From the NCBI GenBank assembly GCA_963933115.1, contig CAWVSL010000048.1, forward strand, positions 1-18,563: DNA of 18,563 bases, in the 5' to 3' direction. Below, piece by piece: positions 8,901-15,698 of the stretch (position 1 is its first letter; the number at the start of each line of letters is the position of its first letter). The notes beneath the pieces were generated by a model. The model saw only the letters and a list, made by a program, of their open reading frames with translations. It was not told the DNA's origin and searched no databases. Source of the DNA: JALJPB01 sp963933115 (lineage in GTDB: Bacteria; Pseudomonadota; Gammaproteobacteria; Enterobacterales; Alteromonadaceae). The translations under genes were made by a program, and so were the position numbers.

Positions 8901-10181
8901 CTATGCGTTGTGTAGTTTCGTCAATTGCTTTTTAAATAACTCTCGAAATACTGGGTAAATATCATCGACTGTTTTTATATGACGCATAGCAAAATGCGCC
9001 TGCTTTTCTTCAATTTCTTGGTAATTTTTCCAAAGTGACTGATGAGCTCTTTGGGTGATCTCAATGTAGCTAAAATAGCGTGCTTTAGGTAAAATTTTCT
9101 CGTTAAGAATTTTTTGACAATAGGGCGAATCATCTGCCCAATTATCGCCATCAGATGCTTGAGCGCCATAAATATTCCAATTCGTGTTATAGCGTTCATC
9201 AACAATTTTAGCCATTAACTCTAAAGCGCTTGAGGCAATCGTTCCTCCAGTCTCTTGAGAATAAAAAAATTCCTGTTCATCAACTTCTTTGGCTTGGGTA
9301 TGATGTCTGATATAAACAACATCAATAGTTTTGTATGTCCGAGTTAAAAATAAATACAATAAGATATAAAATCTTTTGGCAATTTCTTTTGTCGCTTGAT
9401 CCATTGAACCTGAAACATCCATTAAACAAAACATTACCGCTTGTGAAGTCGGTATAGCTTGTCTGGAAAAACTTCTAAATTTCATATCAAAGGTATCAAT
9501 GAAGGGAATATGAGCAATTCTTTCCTTGAGTAAGTCAATCTTAGTTATAAGATCGTTTATTTCAATAATGTGATCATGTTTATCATTCTTTAAAACAGCT
9601 AAGGTCTCTTTAGCCGCCTTTAATTCTTTTCTTTTCGATGATGTCATGGCAATTCTTCGAGCAATAGAGCCCTGCAACGATTTTACTATATCGATATTGG
9701 CGGGCACACCCTCAGTACAAAAACCAGACCGTACAGATTTATATTCAACCAATTTATTCAGTTGGTTTTTTTCTAGATTCGGTAATTCTAAATCCTCAAA
9801 CAATAAATTGAGATACTCTTCTTTAGAAATTGAAAATGCAAAGTCATCATTGCCTTCACCTGAGTCACTGGCATCGCCTTCTCCAATGCCTTGACTTTGT
9901 TGGCCTTTAGGCTTGTTAATTCGGTCACCGGTACTAAATTGATCATTTCCGGGGTGAACTTTGTTCTTAATTCCTCCTTTGCCTTGATGAAAAACTGGTT
10001 CGCTCAGATCTTTCCTTGGAATGATGATGTTTTCGCCGGTATCAACATCTGTTACCCCACGGTCATTGATGGCATCTGAGACAGATTTTTTAATTTGACT
10101 TTTATAGCGCCTGATAAAACGTTGACGATTTACTGTACTTTTGTTTTTACTATTCAGGCGTCGGTCAATAAAATTTGCCAT
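8901..10181 (-). CDS. yeaH: YeaH/YhbH family protein (DUF444, vWA-like)
   Basis: This 426-aa protein is the size of E. coli YeaH (about 427 aa). A basic N-terminal segment (residues 1-35) and a low-complexity Gly/Asp/Ser-rich linker (about 85-113) precede a C-terminal von Willebrand A-like domain. That domain has a complete MIDAS motif: D255-x-S257-x-S259 in MDVSGSM, a threonine in ETGGT (Thr311 or Thr314) and Asp344 in ASDGD, so it should bind Mg2+ and a partner protein. In enterobacteria it is encoded with the PrkA homologue YeaG and induced under stationary-phase and nitrogen stress. Here it lies 29 bp downstream of prkA with a strong GAGGAAA ribosome site, which supports one transcript. 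Partnering with the AAA+ protein PrkA, by analogy with RavA-ViaA, is inference. Confidence 0.93.
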   Translation of the reverse strand: MANFIDRRLNSKNKSTVNRQRFIRRYKSQIKKSVSDAINDRGVTDVDTGENIIIPRKDLSEPVFHQGKGGIKNKVHPGNDQFSTGDRINKPKGQQSQGIGEGDASDSGEGNDDFAFSISKEEYLNLLFEDLELPNLEKNQLNKLVEYKSVRSGFCTEGVPANIDIVKSLQGSIARRIAMTSSKRKELKAAKETLAVLKNDKHDHIIEINDLITKIDLLKERIAHIPFIDTFDMKFRSFSRQAIPTSQAVMFCLMDVSGSMDQATKEIAKRFYILLYLFLTRTYKTIDVVYIRHHTQAKEVDEQEFFYSQETGGTIASSALELMAKIVDERYNTNWNIYGAQASDGDNWADDSPYCQKILNEKILPKARYFSYIEITQRAHQSLWKNYQEIEEKQAHFAMRHIKTVDDIYPVFRELFKKQLTKLHNA

Positions 10182-10210
10182 AAAGTTTCCTCACTTCAAT
10201 AACGAGTTTT

Positions 10211-12145
10211 TTACGAGGATTTTCTTACGCGTAAGTACCATTCTGATAACAATCTCACCTGTTTTTGGGTGTAACCTTTACTCATCATTCGGTCAACAAA
10301 ATCATCATGTTTTTGCTGATCATCAGACGATGTTTTAGCATTAAAAGATATCACGGGTAATAAGTCTTCAGTATTTGAGAACATTTTTTTCTCAATAACT
10401 GTGCGTAACTTTTCATAACTTGTCCATGCTGGATTCTTACCATTATTATGAGCTTTAGCCCTTAAAACAAAATTCACAATTTCATGGCGAAAATCTTTAG
10501 GGTTACTGATACCAGCAGGCTTTTCAATTTTTTCTAGTTCATTATTAAGCGCTTCTCTGTCAAATAATTGTCCTGTTTCGGCATCGCGATACTCTTGATC
10601 TTGTATCCAAAAGTCAGCATAACTGACATACCGGTCAAAGATGTTTTGTCCATATTCTGAATAAGACTCTAAATAAGCGGTTTGAATTTCTTTACCAATA
10701 AATTCTATATATTGTGGAGTTAAATAGCCTTTGATAAATTCAAGATAACGTTCAGCCGTTCCTTTTGGTAGTTGCTCACGTTCAATTTGCTGTTCTAAAA
10801 TACAAAATAAATGCACTGGATTTGCAGCTACTTCTAAGTGATCAAAATTAAACACTCGAGACAAAATTTTAAAGGCAAATCGTGTTGATAGCCCTGACAT
10901 ACCCTCATCCACACCTGCATAATCTCTATATTCTTGATAAGATTTTGCTTTAGGGTCAGTGTCCTTTAAACTCTCACCATCATAGACTCGCATTTTTGAA
11001 TAAACACTGGAATTTTCTGGGTTAATAATTCTGGAGAGTACTGAGAATTGCGCAAGTATTTCCAAAGTATCGGGTGCACAGTGCGCATTACTTAATTCAC
11101 TATGTTCAAGCAGTTTATTATAAATTTTAACCTCTTCAGAGACACGCATGCAATAAGGTACTTTGACGATGTAAACGCGATCTAAAAATGCTTCGTTGTT
11201 TTTGTTATTTTTAAAAGTTTTCCACTCAGACTCATTTGAATGAGCCAACAATATCCCTTTAAATGGTAAGGCAGACAGTCCTTCTGTCGGATTATAGTTA
11301 CCTTCTTGAGTTGCGGTAAGTAAAGGGTGTAAAACTTTAATAGGGGCTTTGAACATTTCAACAAACTCCATTAACCCTTGGTTGGCTCGACAAAGAGCTC
11401 CAGAATAGCTATAAGCATCAGGATCATTTTGTGCGAAATGTTCAAGTTGTCTGATATCAACTTTACCAACAAGCGATGAGATATCTTGATTGTTATCATC
11501 ACCGGGCTCTGTTTTTGCGATGGCAACTTGGTCAAGAATAGAAGGATAAATCTTAATCACTTTAAATTTAGAGATGTCACCTTTAAATTCATGTAATCGT
11601 TTAGCTGTCCATGGTGAAATTATATTATTAAGGTAGCGAAGAGGGATTTTATATTCTTTCTGTAAAATTTTACCATCCTCATTACCGTCAAATAAACAAA
11701 AGGGATGATCATTGACTGGGCTTGGTTTTCCATTGGCGCTGAGAATATAAATAGGCTCTTGTTGCATTAATGCTTTGAGTTTTTCAGCTAAAGAAGACTT
11801 TCCACCACCAACAGGGCCCAGTAAATATAGGATCTGTTTCTGCTCTTCTAGGCCTTGAGAAGCGTGGGTTAAATAAGCAACTATCTGTTCAATGGCCTCC
11901 TCCATACCATAAAAATCTTTAAATGCAGGATATTTGGCCAATACTCTATTGGAAAATATTCGACTTAATGTGGGTTCGTTGGAAGTATCAACCATTTCTG
12001 GTTTGCCTATCGCCTTTAATAAGCGTTCAGCAGCACTGGCATAGGCAAATTTATCGGTTCGACATATATCTAAGAATTCTTGTAGGCTAAACTCTTCTTG
12101 TTGTGCTTGTTCGTAACGTGATTGGTAATGTTGGAAAATACTCAT
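10211..12145 (-). CDS. prkA: PrkA family AAA+ serine protein kinase (YeaG)
   Basis: The protein from the chosen start is 644 aa and, from memory, very close to E. coli YeaG over its whole length. Walker A GPVGGGKSS lies at about residues 110-118 inside the N-terminal AAA+ domain; conserved blocks LSANGKPSPVNDHPF, HSNESEW and MRVYDGESLKD follow, then the C-terminal PrkA domain ending YLRVRKSS. PrkA was described as a serine kinase, and the Bacillus protein later as an ATP-dependent protease, so the activity is unsettled. The frame extends 12 nt upstream to a TTG at 12157. I chose the ATG at 12145 because it gives the family N-terminus MSIFQHYQSRYE and has a G-rich stretch (GGGGG) 5 nt upstream. 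It heads the prkA-yeaH-spoVR operon; its promoter must lie in the 591-bp gap. Confidence 0.95.
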   Translation of the reverse strand: MSIFQHYQSRYEQAQQEEFSLQEFLDICRTDKFAYASAAERLLKAIGKPEMVDTSNEPTLSRIFSNRVLAKYPAFKDFYGMEEAIEQIVAYLTHASQGLEEQKQILYLLGPVGGGKSSLAEKLKALMQQEPIYILSANGKPSPVNDHPFCLFDGNEDGKILQKEYKIPLRYLNNIISPWTAKRLHEFKGDISKFKVIKIYPSILDQVAIAKTEPGDDNNQDISSLVGKVDIRQLEHFAQNDPDAYSYSGALCRANQGLMEFVEMFKAPIKVLHPLLTATQEGNYNPTEGLSALPFKGILLAHSNESEWKTFKNNKNNEAFLDRVYIVKVPYCMRVSEEVKIYNKLLEHSELSNAHCAPDTLEILAQFSVLSRIINPENSSVYSKMRVYDGESLKDTDPKAKSYQEYRDYAGVDEGMSGLSTRFAFKILSRVFNFDHLEVAANPVHLFCILEQQIEREQLPKGTAERYLEFIKGYLTPQYIEFIGKEIQTAYLESYSEYGQNIFDRYVSYADFWIQDQEYRDAETGQLFDREALNNELEKIEKPAGISNPKDFRHEIVNFVLRAKAHNNGKNPAWTSYEKLRTVIEKKMFSNTEDLLPVISFNAKTSSDDQQKHDDFVDRMMSKGYTQKQVRLLSEWYLRVRKSS

Positions 12146-12184
12146 AATTGCCCCCAAAAAGATATTAATTGCTACTTGTCCAAT

Positions 12185-12205
12185 GAAGGCCGAAGATACG
12201 GCTTC
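12185..12205 (-). other. Imperfect GC-rich hairpin in the prkA leader
   Basis: GAAGGCCG (12185-12192) and CGGCTTC (12199-12205) can pair as seven base pairs with one bulged base and a 6-nt loop. It lies about 40 nt upstream of the prkA ATG, within the likely 5' leader, and is the only GC-rich inverted repeat there. It lacks a U-tract in either direction. A role in mRNA stability or regulation is conceivable but unproven. Confidence 0.3.
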
Positions 12206-12347
12206 CTACTATTAAGACTAGTTGTTTTAATAAAACTTGCTAGAAATTTTAGTGTAAGAATGAAATTAGTTTTGGTTCTATTGAACTGAGTAAAAATGTG
12301 AAGGTATATGAAATTTATTTATTAAATGAATAAACATAGTTTTTTAG

Positions 12348-12458
12348 GACTTAATTCATTATTTTTCTGGGCAGCAGAGCGAATATCCAACTTGTGATTT
12401 AATGGAATTATATGATGGGTATACGACAGCATTTATCGATAAAGGCTCTTCGGCATAA
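12348..12458 (+). pseudogene. Possible coding remnant (36 codons, unidentified)
   Basis: Between an in-frame TAG (12345-12347) and TAA (12456-12458) there are 36 open codons whose translation has a protein-like composition, ending in the segment MELYDGYTTAFIDKGSSA. Its only ATG is internal (12402), no Shine-Dalgarno precedes it, and the surrounding DNA is AT-rich. I do not recognise the sequence. It may be a decayed fragment of a lost gene or simply chance. Confidence 0.2.
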
Positions 12459-12697
12459 ATAAAAGTATCATAGGTTAGCGAATAACTTTTGCTTTATTTT
12501 TTGGAACGGGGAATGTTGTTCAATAAATTTATAATATCGCTAAAGTACTTTAGTAAATAAAGTAGTTGGTTTATATATAAATAAATGAATTTATTGAGTT
12601 TGTAATAAAATAAATAAATATGACCCACATTACACCATCGGATTAGATAGCTAAAATAAGCTTTTTTAATAACTAGACTCAGTCAAAAATGATAAAA

Positions 12698-12721
12698 AAA
12701 ACGAGCTATAGAGCTCGTTTT
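12698..12721 (-). terminator. Rho-independent terminator of sodB
   Basis: A 10-bp perfect stem, AAAACGAGCT (12698-12707) with AGCTCGTTTT (12712-12721), encloses a 4-nt loop. On the minus strand it is followed by a run of T residues (complement of A12694-12701). It lies 27 nt beyond the sodB stop. The flanking A and T runs could let it act in both directions. Confidence 0.9.
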
Positions 12722-12748
12722 AAAATTAAAGTTTATCAGCTAAACGGA

Positions 12749-13330
12749 TTAAGCAAAGTTTGCGTTAGCAAAATCCCAGTTTGCTAAAGCCCAAAATGCT
12801 TCCATGTATTTAGGACGTAAATTGCGGTAATCAATATAATAAGCATGTTCCCACAAATCAACGGTGATAAGTGGAGTAACACTATCATCAGTTAATGGTG
12901 TGGCTGCATTTGAAGTATTGACTATTGCTAAGCTACCGTCAGCATTTTTAACTAACCAAGTCCAGCTAGAGCCAAAGTTGTTTATCGCACTATCAACAAA
13001 CTTAGCTTGGAATTCGGCAAATGAGCCAAAAGTGGCAACAATAGCATCAGCTAATGCGCCCGTTGGTTCACCGCCACCGTTAGGGCTTAAGCTATTCCAA
13101 TAAAAAGTATGGTTCCATACTTGCGCTGCATTATTAAAAACACCAGCTGAAGATGTTTTAACTATATCTTCTAATGATTTACCGTCAAACTCTGTACCTT
13201 CAATTAAACCGTTAAGTTTAACAACGTAAGTATTGTGATGTTTGCCATAATGAAACTCTAAAGTCTCAGCTGAGATATGTGGTGCTAAAGCATCTTTTGC
13301 ATAAGGTAGAGCTGGTAATTCAATCGCCAT
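12749..13330 (-). CDS. sodB: Iron superoxide dismutase
   Basis: This 193-aa cytoplasmic enzyme converts superoxide to oxygen and hydrogen peroxide. The four metal ligands are present: His27, His74 in QVWNHTFYW, Asp158 and His162 in VDLWEHAYYIDY. Gln70 in NNAAQVWNH is the glutamine position typical of iron rather than manganese enzymes, and the length matches FeSOD. There is no signal peptide. The ATG is preceded by the strong Shine-Dalgarno AGGAG, 6 nt upstream. It is monocistronic, ends in a clear terminator, and is divergent from grxD across 266 bp; sodB and grxD are also neighbours in E. coli. Downstream peroxide detoxification could be served by the nearby peroxiredoxin gene. Metal preference is inferred from residues only. 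Confidence 0.97.
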   Translation of the reverse strand: MAIELPALPYAKDALAPHISAETLEFHYGKHHNTYVVKLNGLIEGTEFDGKSLEDIVKTSSAGVFNNAAQVWNHTFYWNSLSPNGGGEPTGALADAIVATFGSFAEFQAKFVDSAINNFGSSWTWLVKNADGSLAIVNTSNAATPLTDDSVTPLITVDLWEHAYYIDYRNLRPKYMEAFWALANWDFANANFA

Positions 13331-13596
13331 TTTTTTCTCCTAGATATATATAAAATATATTATTGTCTAAAAAACAAAGAAAGGGTTTTTTTTTCTGTAA
13401 AACCCAGTAAAATACTCAAGTATTATTTAGTTTGCATAGTCTACCCAAAACAGATGGTTTACTATAGTTTTTTTTAAGGAAAGTTAGTTTTAACTTATAT
13501 TTTTTTAATTTTTCGTTAGTGTTTGTTGAATTATTTAAAATAGACTCAATGTATATAGTTTAACTAATTCAATAAGCATTAAATTTAGAGGTTACC
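13331..13596. promoter_or_regulatory. Divergent sodB/grxD promoter region
   Basis: This region must hold the promoters of both divergent genes. On the minus strand a weak candidate for sodB pairs TTCTTT with TATATT at 17-nt spacing; on the plus strand TTATTT and TATAGT at 17-nt spacing could serve grxD. GGGTTTT (13383-13389) and AAAACCC (13399-13405) form an inverted repeat with a 9-nt spacer upstream of sodB. I could not identify a Fur, OxyR or IscR site. Confidence 0.35.
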
Positions 13597-13935
13597 ATGG
13601 ATACAATTGAACGAATTAAAGAGCAAATCAGTGAAAACTCAATATTATTATATATGAAAGGTTCACCAAAATTACCAAATTGTGGTTTCTCATCTCAGGC
13701 ATCACAAGCTTTGATGTCCTGTGGCGAAAAATTTGCTTATGTTGATATTTTATTGAATCCAGATATCCGTTCTGAATTACCTAAATATGCTGATTGGCCA
13801 ACATTCCCTCAACTATGGGTCGGTGGTGAATTAGTTGGTGGTTGTGATATTATTTTAGAAATGTTTCAACAAGGCGAGTTGCAAACGTTAATCAAAGCAG
13901 CCGTTGAAAAATCTGAAGAAAGTTCTCCAGAATAA
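13597..13935 (+). CDS. grxD: Monothiol glutaredoxin, Grx4 family
   Basis: The 112-aa protein has the monothiol glutaredoxin motif CGFS (Cys29-Ser32) in LPNCGFSSQA, the KGSP element before it, the WPTFPQLWVGGELVGG segment containing the cis-proline and the glutathione-contacting GGCD. Such proteins bind a [2Fe-2S] cluster with glutathione, often with BolA partners, and carry or store Fe-S clusters rather than reduce disulfides. E. coli GrxD is 115 aa, so this is complete. The start is preceded by AGAGG at proper spacing. It is divergent from sodB and 92 bp upstream of the peroxiredoxin gene, with a hairpin in between. The clustering suggests a shared iron/oxidative-stress role, although co-regulation is inferred. 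Confidence 0.95.
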   Translation: MDTIERIKEQISENSILLYMKGSPKLPNCGFSSQASQALMSCGEKFAYVDILLNPDIRSELPKYADWPTFPQLWVGGELVGGCDIILEMFQQGELQTLIKAAVEKSEESSPE

Positions 13936-13950
13936 TAAAGCTTTATTATT
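13931..13950. repeat. 20-bp perfect palindrome over the grxD stop codon
   Basis: AATAATAAAG (13931-13940) is followed immediately by its reverse complement CTTTATTATT (13941-13950). The left arm contains the grxD stop codon TAA (13933-13935). With no loop it is unlikely to be a strong RNA hairpin. AT-rich palindromes of this kind may bind a dimeric protein or be chance. Confidence 0.4.
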
Positions 13951-13961
13951 TTGGAACAGTA

Positions 13962-13988
13962 AAACTCGTCAGGTATATTGACGGGTTT
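13962..13988 (+). terminator. Hairpin after grxD, probable weak terminator
   Basis: AAACTCGTCA (13962-13971) pairs with TGACGGGTTT (13979-13988) over ten positions including one T-G wobble, with a 7-nt loop. Only a short T run (TTTAT) follows, so termination may be partial, letting some transcripts continue into the peroxiredoxin gene 40 nt downstream. Confidence 0.55.
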
Positions 13989-14027
13989 ATAAAAATTATT
14001 ATAAATAATAAATAAATGGAGTATAGA

Positions 14028-14633
14028 ATGAGTGTATTAGTTGGTCGTCCAGCACCAGATTTTACTGCAGCAGCAGTTCTGGGTAGTGGTGAAATTGTTG
14101 ATGGTTTTTCATTAAGCGAAGCAATTAAAGGTAAAAAAGCTGTAGTGTTTTTCTACCCATTAGATTTTACTTTTGTATGTCCATCTGAGCTTTTAGCTTT
14201 TGATCACCGTATGGATGAATTTAAAAACCGTGGTGTTGAAGTAATTGGTGTCTCTATTGATTCTCAATTCTCACATAATGCATGGCGTAATACTCCTATT
14301 AATGAAGGTGGTATTGGTCCAGTTCAATATACTTTAGTTGCTGATGTTAAACATACTATTTGTCAAGCCTACGGTGTTGAGCATCCTGATGCGGGTGTTG
14401 CATTTCGTGGTTCATTTCTAATTGATGAAGAAGGTAATGTTCGTCACCAAGTTGTTAATGACTTACCACTTGGTCGTGATGTTGATGAAATGTTACGTAT
14501 GGTTGACGCTTTACAGTTCCACCAAGACCACGGTGAAGTCTGTCCTGCAGGCTGGAATAAAGGTGATAAAGGTATGACAGAGTCGCCTGAAGGCGTAGCG
14601 GCATATTTAGCGGATAATGCAGACAAGTTATAA
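14028..14633 (+). CDS. Typical 2-Cys peroxiredoxin (AhpC/Prx1 type)
   Basis: The 201-aa thiol peroxidase reduces H2O2 and organic or peroxynitrite peroxides in the cytoplasm. The peroxidatic Cys51 lies in FTFVCPSE and the resolving Cys172 in GEVCPAGW, the arrangement of typical 2-Cys enzymes that form intermolecular disulfides and then decamers. A GGIG motif is present near residues 94-97, but the C-terminal YF motif of overoxidation-sensitive enzymes is replaced by YL (AAYLADNADKL). The frame also opens at an ATG at 14016; I chose 14028 because GGAG (14018-14021) sits 6 nt upstream and the protein then begins MSVLVGRPAPDF as in relatives. A clear terminator follows. The reductant is probably thioredoxin, as no AhpF is encoded nearby. 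Confidence 0.94.
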   Translation: MSVLVGRPAPDFTAAAVLGSGEIVDGFSLSEAIKGKKAVVFFYPLDFTFVCPSELLAFDHRMDEFKNRGVEVIGVSIDSQFSHNAWRNTPINEGGIGPVQYTLVADVKHTICQAYGVEHPDAGVAFRGSFLIDEEGNVRHQVVNDLPLGRDVDEMLRMVDALQFHQDHGEVCPAGWNKGDKGMTESPEGVAAYLADNADKL

Positions 14634-14647
14634 GTTACCCTTATAAT

Positions 14648-14681
14648 AAAAAAAACCTTACTTTTACGTAAGGTTTTTTTA
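14648..14681 (+). terminator. Bidirectional terminator between peroxiredoxin gene and rnt
   Basis: CCTTAC (14656-14661) pairs with GTAAGG (14668-14673) around a 6-nt loop. It is flanked by a run of A on the left and seven T on the right, so it can end transcription from both convergent genes. The remaining convergent spacer to 14806 holds nothing else that I recognise. Confidence 0.85.
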
Positions 14682-14806
14682 TGTCACCACATTAATAGTT
14701 TCAAGAAGAGCTAAGCAGGATGAGCAAAACGACAAATGGTACTATTGCGTTATTCTAGTGATAAAATGTGAATATAACACAGTAATGTTTACTATGATTT
14801 GAATCG

Positions 14807-15523
14807 TTATTGGCTATTGTCATCTGCATTGTCATCTGCATTTTCAATAATTAACGGCCAACCACCCATTTCTTGCCATTTATTAACAATAAAGCAAAAT
14901 AATTCAGCCGTTCTTTCGGTATCGTATAAAGCGGAATGTGCTTCACTGTGGTTAAATTCAATATTGGCAGCACTACAGGCTTTAGCTAATACTGTTTGGC
15001 CTAAAGCAAGCCCTGACAATGTTGTGGTATCAAAACTAACAAAAGCATGAAAAGGGCTGCGTTTTATTGCACAGCGAGTAGTCGCAGCATTTAGAAAACC
15101 CAAGTCAAAAGAAGCATTATGAGCCACAATTATCGCTCGCTGACAATCAGCTGCTTTCATTTTTTTCCTCACAAGTTTAAATAAACCAGTTAAGGCTTCT
15201 TTTTCACTTACTGCACCACGAAGAGGATTTGTGGGATCAATACCCGTAAATTCTAGAGCGGCCGGCTCTAAATTAGCGCCTTCAAAAGGGTCTATATTAA
15301 ATTGAATGGTTTCATCAATTGCAATCAACCCAGTGATTTCATCGATAGTCAGAACCGAGGCAGCTAATTCAAGAAGGGCATCAGTTTGAGCATTAAAACC
15401 AGCTGTTTCAACGTCAATAACAACGGGGAAATAACCTCTAAATCTTTGTGAGAGTAATGACTTCTGTTCACTTTTATTTAGTTTAGGTGTCGAGGAATCT
15501 GTTTTATCTGGATTGTCTACCAT
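14807..15523 (-). CDS. rnt: Ribonuclease T
   Basis: RNase T is a DEDDh 3'-5' exoribonuclease that trims tRNA and other stable RNA 3' ends and takes part in tRNA CCA-end turnover. The catalytic set is visible: Asp37 and Glu39 in VIDVETAGF, Asp140 in AHNASFD, and His196 with Asp201 in AHSALYDTERTA. The FDTTTLSGLALGQTVL block is also typical. At 238 aa it is about 20 aa longer than the E. coli enzyme; the extra residues are an N-terminal polar extension (about residues 1-25) and an acidic tail NADDNADDNSQ. The tail is encoded by a tandem 12-bp repeat. A good sigma-70 promoter lies upstream. It is divergent from motY, and the rnt/grxD/sodB neighbourhood is also seen in E. coli. Confidence 0.96.
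   Translation of the reverse strand: MVDNPDKTDSSTPKLNKSEQKSLLSQRFRGYFPVVIDVETAGFNAQTDALLELAASVLTIDEITGLIAIDETIQFNIDPFEGANLEPAALEFTGIDPTNPLRGAVSEKEALTGLFKLVRKKMKAADCQRAIIVAHNASFDLGFLNAATTRCAIKRSPFHAFVSFDTTTLSGLALGQTVLAKACSAANIEFNHSEAHSALYDTERTAELFCFIVNKWQEMGGWPLIIENADDNADDNSQ
14819..14842. repeat. Two tandem 12-bp repeats in the 3' end of rnt
   Basis: GTCATCTGCATT occurs twice head to tail at 14819-14830 and 14831-14842, with part of a third copy (ATT) just before. Being a multiple of three it keeps the frame and encodes the repeated NADD of the RNase T tail. It is a likely slippage product. Confidence 0.85.
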
Positions 15524-15560
15524 ATTACTCTAATATCAGTCGTTCATTTGCAATGAATAG

Positions 15561-15589
15561 ATTATCTCAGAAAAGGGATTTTATACCAA
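15561..15589 (-). promoter_or_regulatory. Candidate sigma-70 promoter of rnt
   Basis: On the minus strand TTGGTA (15584-15589) and GATAAT (15561-15566) are spaced by 17 nt, close to the sigma-70 consensus. The predicted start would leave a leader of about 30 nt before the rnt ATG at 15523. Confidence 0.5.
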
Positions 15590-15632
15590 TAACAAACGGC
15601 ATTTTAATGTGTTAATTTTCCCTTTCAGTAAC

Positions 15633-15659
15633 TAAAGTTAATATATAATCGGTCGATAA
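15633..15659 (+). promoter_or_regulatory. Sigma-28 (FliA) flagellar promoter of motY
   Basis: TAAAGTTA (15633-15640), an 11-nt spacer and GTCGATAA (15652-15659) match the sigma-28 consensus TAAAGTTT-N11-GCCGATAA with one mismatch in each half. The spacing is exact. The motif ends 39 nt before the motY ATG, giving a leader of about 30 nt. This is the expected late-flagellar class control for a stator-associated protein. Confidence 0.8.
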
Positions 15660-15698
15660 CCTTGATGCCACTTATAAAATATAATCATTAAGTTATCT

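Larger units (their letters stand above)
12158..12748. other. Long intergenic region between prkA and sodB
   Basis: No full gene, tRNA or rRNA is visible in this 591-bp stretch. It must hold the prkA promoter (minus strand), for which I find no convincing -35/-10 pair or sigma-54 -24/-12 site, and the sodB terminator at 12698-12721. Other contents are an imperfect hairpin at 12185-12205, a 36-codon coding-like open stretch at 12348-12458, and the small palindromes TTTATCGATAAA (12432-12443) and CTAAAGTACTTTAG (12540-12553). The rest is AT-rich and featureless. Confidence 0.6.

Noticed and set aside
9646..10338. Series of plus-strand open frames opposite yeaH and the end of prkA
   Set aside because: All lie antisense to strongly recognised proteins, have no ribosome sites of note and show no protein family features.
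12146..12157. Upstream TTG start for prkA
   Set aside because: The ATG at 12145 has a G-rich Shine-Dalgarno-like run and gives the conserved N-terminus; the extra four residues are unsupported.
12158..12300. Sigma-54 promoter for prkA
   Set aside because: Looked for GG-N10-GC on the minus strand because yeaGH is linked to nitrogen stress in E. coli; no convincing -24/-12 pair was found.
12864..13103. 79-codon open frame antisense to sodB
   Set aside because: It is opposite the metal-binding core of a clearly real enzyme and is explained by codon bias of the true gene.
13440..13462. Possible IscR-like site upstream of grxD (CCCAAAACAGATGG)
   Set aside because: Spacing between the CC and GG halves and the flanking A/T positions do not fit the type 2 IscR pattern.
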